This document shows positions 25,412 to 38,200 of a DNA stretch of 64,000 bases, piece by piece. Each line of letters begins with the position of its first letter. Position 1 is the first letter of the stretch. The stretch is from positions 85,791 to 149,790 of the forward strand of contig QEYB01000187.1 in the NCBI GenBank assembly GCA_017562135.1, read 5' to 3'. This DNA comes from Dipylidium caninum (Eukaryota; Platyhelminthes; Cestoda; Cyclophyllidea; Dipylidiidae). The notes below the pieces were generated by a model. The model saw only the letters and a program-made list of their open reading frames with translations. It was not told where the DNA came from and made no database searches. The translations under genes were made by a program, and so were the position numbers.

Positions 25412-27375
25412 ATGACAGCAATTGCAGAATTTGAAAGAAACATTACGTCCCAACGTTTTGGTTCCTTCAAACAGTTACAGGATAATCTGACTGCCTTCTC
25501 TGATGTACGATTTTCCTTTCAGAAACAAGTTTTGCTTCTAGACATATGGTTACCGTTTTGTTAACTCAAAGTTCAGCTACTATCATGAAGGAACTCAAAA
25601 CCGTGAACGATTTGTTTATAAATACCTCGATTTGAAGTGCGCTTACGCCAAAAAGCGTAATTGTGCTGCGTATTGCAATGTGAGATGTCGTCGTAATTTC
25701 ATGTATATTCGTTGTTGGTCCATGGAACATAATCATCCTCCAGATCCTCCAGACACATCTACTTTGGTCGATTGCACTGAGTCATTCAAATGCACCTTTA
25801 CTTCTATGTTATTTGACAGTTTTCAAGAGCTCGAAGGCAAAATTCGCGAATTGGAGCAGGTGCGTCAACTTGATCATTTTCAAACCATTTACATAATTTT
25901 TTGCAAAACAAGAAAGTTAACTGCAAAATCGCTCATCTTTATCTTCTTTTTTTGTATTGTTCTTTAGTTAAATAATATTATTTAATACCGACCCAATTGA
26001 GTTGTCTCAAATGATTTATTACCGCTGCACTTCCGCACTTAGGTGACAGGGACTAGATTTACTAAGTATTCGACAAGGATGCTCCCTGAGTCGAGTGAGC
26101 ATAAAGAAAGATTGGTTTATGAGAGGGTCAATTATGGTTGCATTCACTCAGGCAAAACGAAGCAGAGAAACTCCGCATACATAGGAGTACGTTCGCAGAA
26201 AATCGGCTGTCAGGCGCGCATACGAGCCTGTATAGCCAAAGACAAATTGAAAGTGATGCTATACAGTATGAAACATAATCACATTGTATCCAATGCCTGT
26301 CGAAGTTCTGGATCCGCACGAAAACCACATTCTGTGAGTTTTTCGGTTTAGTGTTGACTGCCATTGGCTAAGTAGGGGGATTTGTTTCTAACCTCGTGAT
26401 TATTTTCATTTTTTTGAGAACAAACTGCATTGCAGCTGGTTGTTAGGCTTGTGTTCACATTTACCGGGCTATAGAGGTTATTTATCATTGCGTAGTTTAG
26501 ATTTCGACTGTGTTAGGTAACTTCTACGAATTGCGTGCTCAGTAAAAGATACACGGTTTGGTTTGTTGTTTTTGACTTGGACCTACTTGATATTGTTTAT
26601 TAGTTATTCTTATTAGAAGGTCTCGGTTTGGCTAGCTTTAAAAGTTGGAGGATTGGTTACTTATTTTAGGTTCGCAAGTTCTATGAAACGATTTACTTCC
26701 CACCATGATCTGCTGCCATCTCTCGGTGCTTGCATTGTTAGATTATTTCATCATTGATTTTTGTCCTATTAGACGTGTTGCATGTGTGACATTTGAGTCA
26801 GGTGACAAATCATTTTATTACGTATGGACATTATGACGATCACAATAAAACAACCAATGGGCTCCATTATCAATTTTTTTGCAATATGGACATTTAGTAC
26901 GACGACTTATCCTCGTCGCCAGGCCATGCCTACGGTGAGATAGTGGGAGAGGATGCAGAAGTGGACTTCGAGCTCGACTTGCCCAATCTGGCCGCGACTG
27001 CTGCTAACGGCTTTCGAGATGAGGATCTCCCTGCCATGCCAATTGTGCTCAAGAAGACTCGTTCTTCGCATCCCCAAATCACCGTAAATGTAAGTTTTTT
27101 CATTTCTTTCCAGTCAACAAAAACATCTTATTTCTCATGTATACTTACTGCCATCGTTTATCAACTACTGATTTCCTCATGGACAATTCAGTCAATATTT
27201 TAATTTAATAATTTCTCGAGTCCTACAAATACAAACAGGAAATAGTGGTAGTGTCATTTTTTTCTAGAGTTGCACACAAACCAGAAGAGCTAAACGTGCC
27301 CGGAGGTCACGCTCGCATGATGAAAATGACGAAGAGGGTAACGAGTGTGAAGCCTCTGAAATAGACGCATGTTAG
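25412..27375 (+). CDS. Tandem FAR1/WRKY-GCM1-like zinc-finger protein, 5 exons
   Basis: I cannot name this gene. Exons 25412-25504, 25542-25859, 26043-26333, 26898-27089 and 27268-27375 sum to 334 codons, and every intron is phase 0; the first is 37 nt. Two related domains follow each other. The first (residues 16-96) has FGSFKQLQDNL, then GYRF, C64, Cys 72/76/80 and HNH at 94-96. The second (122-217) has FDSFQELEGKI, then GTRF, C170, C193 and HNH at 215-217. This C-C-H-x-H layout after an F-x-SF-x-x-L helix resembles the FAR1/FLYWCH/ZSWIM group of WRKY-GCM1 zinc fingers, often linked to MULE transposases. The tail has an acidic stretch, then a basic patch (RRAKRARRSR) that looks like a nuclear signal, then acidic residues. 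A nuclear DNA-binding role is inferred. An in-frame ATG 30 nt upstream (25382) is possible, but an acceptor-like CCCTTTAG just before 25412 favours the start used. Confidence 0.72.
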
Positions 27376-27902
27376 CTTGCTAAATTGACTGCCATACCTT
27401 TGACTGCTACATAACCCCTATTAACTGTATATATTTCTTTACCTAGTCCCATTTTACGAATCTCCTGCCAATTATCTGCGATGCCAAGATTCGAAATTAC
27501 AAGTAAATAACATTGACAGTGGTCATCTAGTGAGTTGTGCTTATTCATTAATCTATCAGAAAATCGTCGACTGCTTTTTCCTATAGTTGCTTAGTTTAGT
27601 CATACGTGCTTTTAATTACTGATTCTTTTCCCTGTTTTAAATTCTATATGTCGACATGTAATCAATTTTATTTGGAGTTGAGTTTATTATTTGTTTTTTT
27701 TAATCTTCTACTACATGATATTGTTATCTCGATTTATCGAAAACCGTTGTGACTTGTGGTGGGATGAGCTATTATGTAAAAAAAATTGTGTCTATTAAGC
27801 TCTGACCTTATTTTGATTAAGAAATTGCTTAATGGACTGAAATAATTGGGGTAGATCTATCGAGACTTTATCGACTGGTCACTTCCTTAGATTGAAATTC
27901 AG

Positions 27903-28079
27903 GAACTATATGGTTGCGGGCACGGTAACAATATCAATGATTACAAGGTGGGGGAAGTTGGAAGAGAAATGGAGAGAGGTTGTATTGATGGTGACAGTGA
28001 CCGTGCCAGCGAAGAAGACAATGACAAGAGACGCGAAATGTGTGCTGTACCAAGTTGCTTTTACCAACCCGACTCATAA
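27903..28079 (+). other. Possible alternative last exon of the tandem zinc-finger gene
   Basis: An AG acceptor precedes an open phase-0 segment of 58 codons ending in TAA. It begins ELYGCGHGNNINDYK and continues through an acidic/basic stretch (DSDRASEEDNDKRRE) to a Cys-containing end (PSCFYQPDS). The composition resembles the acidic tail encoded by the exon at 27268-27375, and its phase would let exon 4 splice to it, giving a protein of about 356 aa. It could also be chance or a separate gene end. Confidence 0.4.
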
Positions 28080-29137
28080 TGGCGCCACGAAGATACCTCT
28101 CCGCATCACCGTTAGCAAACCATTGTTGTTTTAAAGTTGGTAGATTTTGGCTTTGCACGCTTCGATTCTGTGTAGACGATGCTCTTCACCAAAGGCTGTT
28201 CTTTGCATTTTCCTAATTTTTATCTTGTATTTTGGGTCCATTTTACGAATATCTGCATTCTGGTGGATAAAAACCTTACAGAAATCAAGTCACTTGGATT
28301 GACTGTTTCGATTTAGACTGTTTTCCTTTTTTTTAGAAACCCATGGAATTGGTCCCTAGACCTGTACTACTTCCTTATTGCTGTATATATCTATGTCTGA
28401 GCGTAACAACTCTTTCTCTGTTCCTTTTAGCCGTTGGGCCTTGTGATTTGCGATGGGCTGCCTGTGGGTTGGAATGGCGCATGGCACCAGTGGGTTTTGG
28501 GGTAGCTGGGGATTAGACGGGTGGGCTCGTGGTGGGGTTACATTGTTGGGAGTTTCTTGCGTTTGGTTCGGCGGTGATGCGCTCTAGATGTGGGGTAGAG
28601 ATTCGGTCCGAGGTAAAGTCGTAATAAATGCCTACCTCTTAAGCGTAAGTATAAAATAATAAATACTATTCAATGTGCTTATTATATCAAGAGCTTGTAT
28701 AAGCTGAAAAGGAACAGTGGGAATTGTTTTAACAGCGTTTGTTTTAACCAATTAGATGCCATTAGCCAGATCGTAGGGCGACGTCTCGCGTCGACTTTAG
28801 AGCGGTTCGTGTGAGTATGTGGTTGTTTTCGATGGCTTTGATGTTTTACGCATTTATAAATATGGAAAAGGGCTACCCGGTCATCGCTGGTACTTCTACA
28901 TCGGCGATGTTTAAGGATATAGGCCTTAGCATCATTTGTTGTCTTCAAAGTTCTTTGTTGATATCGTAGGTTTGCATTGTCTAACGTTTCGTAAAATTGT
29001 TGTCGGCGTTATTCGATGGGTCGCACTGCCCTTCATCTTTGGATTCATGCCACTTTGAACCCCTGGTATTAGTACCACATGTATACTGTTTCCGTCACCC
29101 CATAACATTTGCCTTTTAATTACAGCTTTGACTTGTA
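28080..29137. other. Intergenic spacer before PREB
   Basis: I see no supportable gene. The sequence is a mix of T-rich and G-rich stretches and presumably includes the 3' UTR of the upstream gene and the PREB promoter. Confidence 0.6.
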
Positions 29138-32100
29138 ATGAGAAAACTCATGGGGTCAGATCGAAGAATCCTTCGTACATTTTCATATCCGGTTTATCAG
29201 TTAAAAGCAATCGGGCCCAACACTGTTATTGCTGCTGGAGGCGGCGGAAATTCCAAAACAGGTGTACCCAATCGAATAGAGATTATCCAGTTCGATCGTC
29301 CAGCTTACATTTTACCCACTCAGGATATGAATGAAGCTCTCATTCCATCTAATCCGACGGTACTCCCAATTTTAACCGAATTTTTCACGGAGTCACTCCC
29401 TTTCTTATTTTAGTTAGTTGGTGCTCTCAATACAAGCTGTGTAGCTATTATGCACATGGCTCTTGGATGCTACTCATCCAGAGCAGCTTTTCTCTTTGCT
29501 CTCGAGGGTTCTACCTGCAGGGAATACTTCATTTACACCAACGACCTTGATTCTTCAACAATCACTGGCGCTGTTTCGACAGAAGAGGAGTTTGTTGTAT
29601 CATCTATGGGTTCGACGCAATACTTTCAGCAACAACACACACCCTCCTCCTCCGATGAAAGTCACTCCAACACTGGGGTTAGTTCTACAACCACGATAAC
29701 AAAACGCTCGGCGCGGGTATCTCCTTCCGAGGTAAATAAAAAAATGTCGGTTAACGACAAAGATGAAGAACAATTGTCGTGGACTTGCGAAGCGCTGCAT
29801 AGCGTCAGTATGGCCCCAACAAGTGCTTTGATGGAACGTCGTCGCCTGGATAGCTGTAGCAGCACGGGCAGCGTTTCCGCGTTTGTAGATGACGGTGATG
29901 AGTTAACCTGCATTGCTTCGGGAGGGGCAGCAGGTTATGGGTGGTGCGCAGTAGGCACCTCTCATGGTGGGGTTGCTCTCTTTGATCAACACATTTTGCC
30001 CGTGGAGATTTGCTGTTCTCCATCGCCTCGTTCTCTCCCTGCGAACGCCTATAAATTCACTTTTGACGATGAAGGCACAGGCGTTACTCTTCAGGTTCGA
30101 CTATTAACTCTTTGTATTTGATTCGTAAGTTCCATGTTATTGTAGGTCTGATACTTTTATGCGGTTCCGCCTAATTTTTCATTTTTAGTTGAAATCTTTA
30201 AGCATCGCAAAGCACTGGTTCTATTTAAGGGAAGGTGGCCATTTAATTCAGTTGCATGACAAGATGTATGTTGAATTCCCTTCAGGTCTAAAATGATGCA
30301 ACTTTCGGGCTAGTCTTCCGTAAATTATTTTTTTACCAAGTTTTTTACCCGTTTTTTAATCTATATCGTCACCATTTGTTTACTACTTCGATCATATTTT
30401 AATTTTAGTGTAGGTCGTATTTGTCATCAAATTTTTTATTAAACCTTAGCAATACACTTCCAATGTTCGTTGATACACTTCTCCGTACTTGTTTTATCTG
30501 TCTTTTACTTTTCAGTTTTCATTAAACCACTTTATCCTTCAAACATGACCTATTTTAATAAACTGCTGAAAAAATTGCTAGGCTTGAGTTTGGAAGTGTT
30601 ATTCTCTTCTCCTTTCCATACCTACCTCAACTTGAAACGCCTCGGGGTTAGTCGTACTTATCGACCGAATTAGGACTAACTTTTTTCATGTGAACTGATG
30701 GACTTAAATTATAAAGTTGTGCTAGCACATCGTGTCTCATGTTCTCACAAATCATCTTTTAGCTGCGGAAATCAAATATTATTAAATACATGCTCATTTT
30801 TTGCTGATTATTATTTTCTATTGAGTTCTGTTTAACGAAAATTCGCACTAGCCTTCAGTGTTTGAAGTGTATTTTTTGCCGATTATTAGTGATAACTTAG
30901 TCTTATCCTCTCATCTGTTACCTAGGTCCATAAAATCACACCTTTTAGGACGAAATAATTTATGTTCTGCATATACTGGGCGCAAGTTCGATAGGAGACA
31001 GCAAGTAGGGTTGTCAACGGTATTTCGGAACCGGTCGCCATTTGCAGGCATTACATAATATTACTGAAATCCCAATTTGAGAGTTCGTGCATTGGGCATT
31101 GCGGCCCTTAGTGAATCTCGCATGAATTTGATCTGGGCGGAAAATAGTCTAAGACCGCATTGAAATAATTCTTGTTCCTTAATTACCCGCGAAGCTGTAT
31201 CAATGAAGATCTTTTTCATTGATGACAAAATAGTACCGTACCTTGAGATTTCCAAACTATTAGGTTTTTGAATTACATTACACAAGCTTCTAAGGGCAGT
31301 ATCCTTATCATTTAGTCACATTAATGTTACAGACTTTAAATTAGGTTTTTAAATCTACTAGTATTATTTCCCTTGCAGCCTATTTGTACTCTGCCGGATG
31401 CAAGTGGAGGACGGTGCGCTCCAGTATGTGATGTGGCTTTGTCGACTGCTACTTTCGCAAACGATGCTGAATCCACTTCGGTGTCTCTGAGGAAACCAAA
31501 TGAAACGCGACTGTCAGTGAGTCCCTTGTTGGCCACAATCAGCGGTCAGCCAATGGGCAGTTTGTTGTGCATTTGGCGATTGCCCATTGTTATGAACTCT
31601 GCTTCTACTAAGAGAGTCAAATTCGCCATGGACGAAAAAAGTAGAAATGAGGGGGATTTGGGACCCCCCTATTCCCCTCTTTTGTATGCTGAAGTGAAAA
31701 TGGAGAACGCACACATTACTATGGAGCAAAAGGTTCGTTAATCTGGTTTCCTCTCTCCATGTTATTTACATCTGAAATTTAAATGCATCATGAGACTTAT
31801 CCATCTAAATGAAGATTTGAAGTTAAAACGGTGGCCGTATTGTCTAGGTTTCATGAATAAAATTTTATTGAGAGATATATAAATCTCTTATTTTATTGGT
31901 AGTATTGAACGATTAATCTACATACCTTGCTTCTTTTGGTTAGACGTAGTGCTTTTTTAGTGACACTTTTGACACATGCTCTACAACCTATCTCATGGCC
32001 ACAGTTATGTCAATTTGTGCTTTAACTGAGTTTATACGTTAAAGACCTCAAGATTAGAGAGCTCCCCAAAACTCATTTACAGCTGTAGTAGAAACGTCAT

Positions 32101-33684
32101 TTTGCAACGTTTTCTACTATAGCCGTTCTTGATTCATTTCGTGTTTGAATCGTGTGGTCCCGTGCATCACTGTTGGCAATGTGTAGGCTTTCGTCTGGCT
32201 TATCTCGTTGTGACTCGTAGATAATTGTATGATAGGCTTAGAGAAGTTTCTACTTACATAGTTATCAAGTCATAAAGGGTGCCAAATGAGCTAGCTTCTC
32301 AAAATACGCACGGATTTGGACCTACAACGTTCTATGAACTTGTCGAAAAGCTATTTCTTATGCCATGACTTAAACCTCGAATTTAATTGAGCCGAAATTT
32401 AGCTTAGTCGCTCTCATCTCGAGCCTAATGTAAACGCATTGTGTAACCAAAACCTCTCGTCCATTAACACTGCAGTCAATTTTCCTAGGACTTAGAATAT
32501 TTACAAGTCAGGAAGTCCGCAAGGCGGGCTGTTTAATAGGCGGCTAAGTACATAGAAGTATATTATCGTCTTATTTTGTGGAATCAACAGTCAGGACCAT
32601 CAAGGTCAAAAAGGTCTGAGACTGGCATGCGTTTTCGTCACTGTGAGTTTCTGCGTTGGATACATCCGTGGCCTTCTCGGGACGACGGTCTCTTTACTTT
32701 CTTGGTGACTACCGAGCAGCCGCTGAGTCCTACCACGCGTTCTGTTTGCCACCTTTCTGTTTGGCTCGTGCCGCTGCCTCCTGCTTCTACTACCAGTAGT
32801 CCGCACCGAGTATTGGGCCTTGAACGCTTTGCAGCTGTCCCTCTGCCTCCAGGCGAAATCCCCGCCTGTATCGCTGTCCATCCCAGTTCCCATCGTGGCT
32901 TAATCGCTCTCGGGACCATGGAAGGTTCCGTAGACGTCTTTATGTGAGTATTCCTTAAATCTTTCGAAAATCGACAATTGTGATCGGAATATCGGACATT
33001 ACATTTATTTCGTCAGTCTTTTCTACGAATGTTTCGAGTCTTAAGAGTCTTCGCTTGTGCCTCTTCAATTCTACTCAACTCAATTACCATAGTTCTCCAT
33101 AAAGAATCACTTTGGGATTGAATGATGTCTAAGAAAAGCAAAAATATGTGCAGCTCGAAGGTGGGATAATTTCCCGTTGGAATGATTTAGAATTTGGTGG
33201 AAGTCACTTACTCCATTGGGGAACCTAACATGAGCTTCTGACGACCAGTATTATAAGTGATGAATGCTTCTTAAGAGTTGGTTCATGGACTTCAGTTAGT
33301 CATTTTGTAATGAACTTTTCTCCATTGGCACGCAGGATCTCTCTACGTGCTCATCGTCTAGAGCGTGTCTACAGCATGCCTAAGGCGCATCCGATCTTTG
33401 TCACCAGTCTCGCTTTCCTACCTCCACGGGAGCGAAACCAGCAACACTCAACTCCCACCAGCAACACCACACCAAACCGCCTCTTACCACAGCACTACGA
33501 GTTGGTGAGTTCGAGTGCGGACCGCGTGATCCGGTGGCACAGTGGACCTTCACTCCGGAGCATTGTTCTCCTCGACGCGCGCCAACCTACCCGCTCCTCT
33601 ATTACGTCTAAGTTCTACCTCATTTTCTGGCTGACTCTACCCCTCCTCATGTCCTTCTTGAACGCTATCCTACCCGTGCCTTGA
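29138..33684 (+). CDS. PREB: PREB/SEC12, SAR1 guanine-nucleotide exchange factor, 5 exons
   Basis: SEC12 is the ER-membrane WD-repeat protein that loads SAR1 with GTP to start COPII budding. Exons 29138-29359, 29414-30094, 31379-31732, 32591-32943 and 33336-33684 sum to 653 codons with matching phases. The N terminus has YPVYQL followed by IAAGGGGNSKTGVPN, the family's Gly-rich SAR1-contacting loop. Later blades include SPLLATI ... LLCIWRL, RFRHCEF, and IAVHPSSHRGLIALGTMEGSVDVFM. The last luminal-side segment matches human PREB (SLRAHRLERVYSM, then AHPIFVTSLAFLP). A hydrophobic helix near the C terminus (LIFWLTLPLLMSFL) is the expected tail anchor. A Ser/Thr- and Gln-rich insert occupies the middle of exon 2. 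The blade that in human lies between exons 3 and 4 was not found. At 652 aa it is longer than human PREB (417 aa). Confidence 0.9.
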
Positions 33685-35257
33685 TAGAGCATCCATCCAC
33701 ACATGCGACAACCCACTTGTCTTTCTGGCTTTACTCTGTTTTCGCAAATGAATGCGGAGACGGCGCCTCGGTCAAAACTGCTTTTTAATTCTCAATTCAC
33801 TTTCCGTTTTTTCCATCCTGTCTTCGCTCTCCTCCACTACTAGCCACTAGTTTTCTACTATCCTACTGTGTATATTGTAATGGGGTATGGGAGGTGTGTG
33901 TGATGTCTATTTTTTAAAAATCTTCGGCATTAATAGTCTCGTGCAAGACGGAATAGGAAGCAGTTGAAGTATCAAGTTATTCGATGGGGATTTGCATTGT
34001 ACACAAAGAAAAGCTGTCAACATACCATGGTATAATATTTTCTTCTATCTTGACACCTTCGAGATGAACCGCTCTTACCTTTACAATTTGTAGTATACCA
34101 AAATAAGATTTTATTAAAATAGTCTCCAGGCTTACAATGCGGGAGAGTACAGTGATCTAATGTAAAACGGAAGGAGGAGAGGAGGTGGGGAAAACACATA
34201 TCGTCAATCCATTTTCATCGCCCCGTTAAATGGTGCGCAAATCGGCAAAGATCCGACCGAGATCCACCATGGCGAAAGCTGAATGTGCAAGGAAACGACG
34301 CACATGTCGCAATCCTGACTCCAGCGTGTCTCTGACGGCCGTTGGAAGGACTGCTACAAAAGGAAAGCTCTTGGACTACATCGTAATTCTCGACTTCTGA
34401 CATTATCATCTAGATGAAGAAGCTCGATGACTGTTGTTCTATTCTCGTAATTGTGCTTTGAGAGCCAGTGACCGCAAAATATTCCTCAAGCACGGAGTGC
34501 TGGCGCGTAAACAAAAGTGCCCTAGCCTAGCAAAACATACTGGTCCAATCTAAGTTCAGCGTGGTGCACATCACCTGAAATCGCGGAGAATGTTACATCA
34601 AGTGTTTACGGTAGAGAACATGTAGGATTGCAAGTACGCCGCCCAAACTCGAGGAGCAGTAATTTCAGTGCGTTTTACGCTGCCTCACCCCGAGAATACC
34701 AATTTATTAAATCCTGACGTTTTAACGCTTACTGTTACCCACTTACCAATGGCTCTGTGATAGTAAATTAAACTAAGAGAAGCAAATGACTTAAAATGTG
34801 TCAGCTTACAAAAAAACTACTGGTCGCACCAAATTGTGCGGCGTGAACTGAGGCCACTGTGGGATGTTTTGGGCTTGAGGACAACTGTTTCTAATTTCTA
34901 AAAAAGGAGCCTAGTTGAAAGAGCAAGGGATTTTAGATCACATCTTATTGGAACCCACAGAAGGGCGAATGGTAGTGCGTGAGCACCGGTCGTTGCAAAG
35001 GTCTACTGGTTTATTCCAAGTGCCGGCAGTAGGCATAAGACGGATTACAAGAATTGGGAGCGTCGTTAGGGCAATTAAAGCAAGTGTTCTACGGAAGATA
35101 TACGGCTCAAAATTCCAACAATCACGTTAGACCAGTGATGAGTTGTGTGGACAAAACGCCGGCATACGCGAAGTACCGATTTTTGGATGGAAAATTTTCT
35201 TAATGTAGGGAGTTGGCTACGCTTTTGTGCCATTAGCCCAAGTTAATAGTCAACTTT
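33685..35257. other. Convergent spacer between PREB and POLA1
   Basis: The two flanking genes end tail to tail here, so both 3' UTRs should lie in this stretch. I see no additional coding sequence that can be supported. Confidence 0.6.
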
Positions 35258-38200
35258 TCATCTGACAGACGGTATCGAAGCAGCCGCAGAATCAGACAAA
35301 AAGAGCTCAATAGTTTTACATATGTAACTGAAATTTAGGTAATGAAGAGACTTACAAGGGACATCGTTATCAGAACTTTTCCTCAGATTTGGTGCATTTC
35401 CCTCTGATTCCTCTTGCGACGTCGGGGGGAGAAGAAGTTGCTGGTAGAAGAGAAGTTGGCGATAGAGTTGCATTTCGGTGTAACGGGGTCGCAAGACACT
35501 GTGACCAGTGCTGCAGAGGGGACACAACGGTTGATGCTGTTGCTGCGCACCCACCATCCAGAGACCCTCTTTGCCGGAGGCGGTGATTGGAGGACAAGAA
35601 ATAGCACGGGTGACGAGAGAACATGTAGGGTCCTCGCACACCAAGGGCCCTGCCTCGTAGGCTATAACATTAGCTCGAACTTGCAGTAACAACTGGTTTA
35701 CCGCGGCTACGGCGTATTTGGTGTTTTCTAAGAGATTCTCTCCGCACTCTGGACACTGACGACACAAGCAAGTAGACGAAAAGAAGAACGGAATGCGTTA
35801 GAATTCAATCAGCAATGTTAACTTTGTAAAAATCAGCTCCCGAGGGCTAAAGATCTTACAGTTTTTGCTTCTTAGCTTCTGGACATCCGCCCCAGTAGTT
35901 CCGAAGCTCTACTCATTTCTCCTATTAGAGCACAGCAACCCAGCGGCTCAAGCGCCGCATTGTGGGTGTGTTGAATGACCAAGTGGGTTATACAGATCGC
36001 AATCGAATTGCCATGTCCAGAGTCGCACTAGCACTCCCTTTGTATATAAAGGATGACTTACTGGCTGAGTTAAAAGTGTGTATTCTATGAAGGCTTAGGA
36101 CAGGATCACTTTCGCCGCATTTAATTAAGCATGCCAGTTTATGGTTTCAGAAACTTTAACTTGAAATAGGAGGAAAAACTATTTACATATGGGTTCTTCA
36201 TGTGGTTGCTTTCTAACAAGACATACAACGCAAAAGGAAGTTTTGCTGATAGGACTACCGATAACCTTTTGCCAAATATAGACATGTCTTGACAAAGTTG
36301 ACATTAATCCAATGAATCGACTAATGTTCGGGTTACGAAAACCAAACAGTTAACGTTAAAAGGTAAATTTGTATAAGTTCGTAACGAAGAAAATTATGAC
36401 TAGTTCGCAAAGCATTCTGGATGGCAGATGTTTACCGCAGTGTTTTAAATCCATTTTCTTTTACGTAGTCGGTTAAACATAGGATTAAGAGACTTAAAAA
36501 TAAAAAATGTCGTTATAGGATAAAATCCTAAGATAAATTACACAAGCAACTATTGTTAAAAACCAATAGAATGAACAGCCATGACGATTCGTTCCAAAGG
36601 TATTCGTTATTTGTTGTTTTAGAAGAAAAAAGACGCGAACGGAACCTCTGCTGTCATAGCCTATTGCTGAAAGCCAAATTAAAAGAACCGCCTACAACAC
36701 GTCGAGAAAAAGGTAACTTACCACCCAAGCGGCGAGACCGATTTGTGTGAATGGGGAAGTACGGATGAGTATCTTGCTAGAGCAGCGTCGTCCTCCATGT
36801 TGCGCAGGGCACGTGAGAAATAAAGGATCTGTATCGTTTAGGCGGTTGCTCGAGAATAGTGATCCAAAATCATTCAACTGTAAATTGGAGAGCACAATGA
36901 AATAAAGTGGTAATTTTTAAGAGTAACACGATGCAGTGCAACTTACTTCTTGAAGAGCGTCCCCGTCACCAACGGAGGCAGCGGCGGTGGCAGCCATAGA
37001 ACGTCGATAAGAAGCAGAGTCGAGACCCAGACAGTCGGCAATGTGAGCTGGTGAGGTACCCTCAATGGGGGCCACGAGGCGGGAAACCACAGGGTGGATC
37101 TGGTTTGCAAGATAGTAGTGTGCGTCAATGTCAAGTTTATGCTCCTGATCTTTTGCTCGGCTTGTTTCGAGGGGCTTTATGCTGACTGAAAGTTCAGCGG
37201 GTGAGTAAGCCCTTTGTACGGCCGATCTGCCGGTGCCATCATCACAGATTATGTATTCCACTGTGTCACCAGCACGGAATCGATGCCCACCGCCAACACT
37301 TGCATTGCTGCCAGAAGTCATCTCTCGGTTTAATCGCAGGGCGACTTCGACGTGTGGCTGAGACTTGGGATCAGAATAATCTTCCGGATTTTTTGTCAAC
37401 ATCTAGTGAGGTACAGTGAGAAAATAAGCTAGTATAAAATTATACCAGCAGGGACTGTCCCAGTTAGGAATAGGCATGTGCGTAAATTGGATGCTAATTA
37501 GAATAGTCGGTACTGTGTGGTAAAGTCAAGACCTTTGTTTATCTAAGTATAGCGAGTTTAAAAAAGTGGAATATTTAGAGCTACAAGAACTAAGATATAG
37601 GCGTTGGTAATGAAATGCTGTTTTTCGCCAACGCATGACAATATCTACAACCGAAAATTTTACAAACATAATTTTCGTATACTAACTGATTAAAAACGGA
37701 AATGGAAACTACAACATTTGGTTAATAAATACAATGCTCACCTTCGTAATAACAAAATCCGTCTTGGGAAGACTGCCCTCACGCACCTGTTGTGCGACAT
37801 GTCGAAGGTGCTCATGAATTTGTTGGACCACGACCTCGGAGGTACCGCAGCCGGAAAGAAGAGTGTTGATGCAGAACTTGCCCACTTCAGCAGCTAGACG
37901 ACACCAGTCACGTCTGATGATGTCGAGACCCTTAATTTCGATTTTCGTTGGCGGTGGTGATGTTGCCTGTTCTGAAGGCTTTTGCTGGCGCAGACACTCA
38001 GCATATTGCAGGGGACGAGTGATGGCCAGCGCGGCGTACTTCTTCTTTGCCAACAATAGCATTGCCGCAAATACTCCGTCGGTATCAAGTTCTACCAGGC
38101 GGTAGCGACGATTTACCTCATGCTTCACTTGCTCTCCCACTGCCAGGGCTGACAAGAGGTCAGTCGAATTCGTATTCACCATAATTGAATCTGTGTCACC

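Noticed and set aside
35300..35360. A 28-nt segment beginning GTAAGT and ending CAG in the last POLA1 exon
   Set aside because: Removing it shifts the frame and destroys the stretch [10 protein letters not shown], which matches the conserved end of POLA1. Reading through is better.
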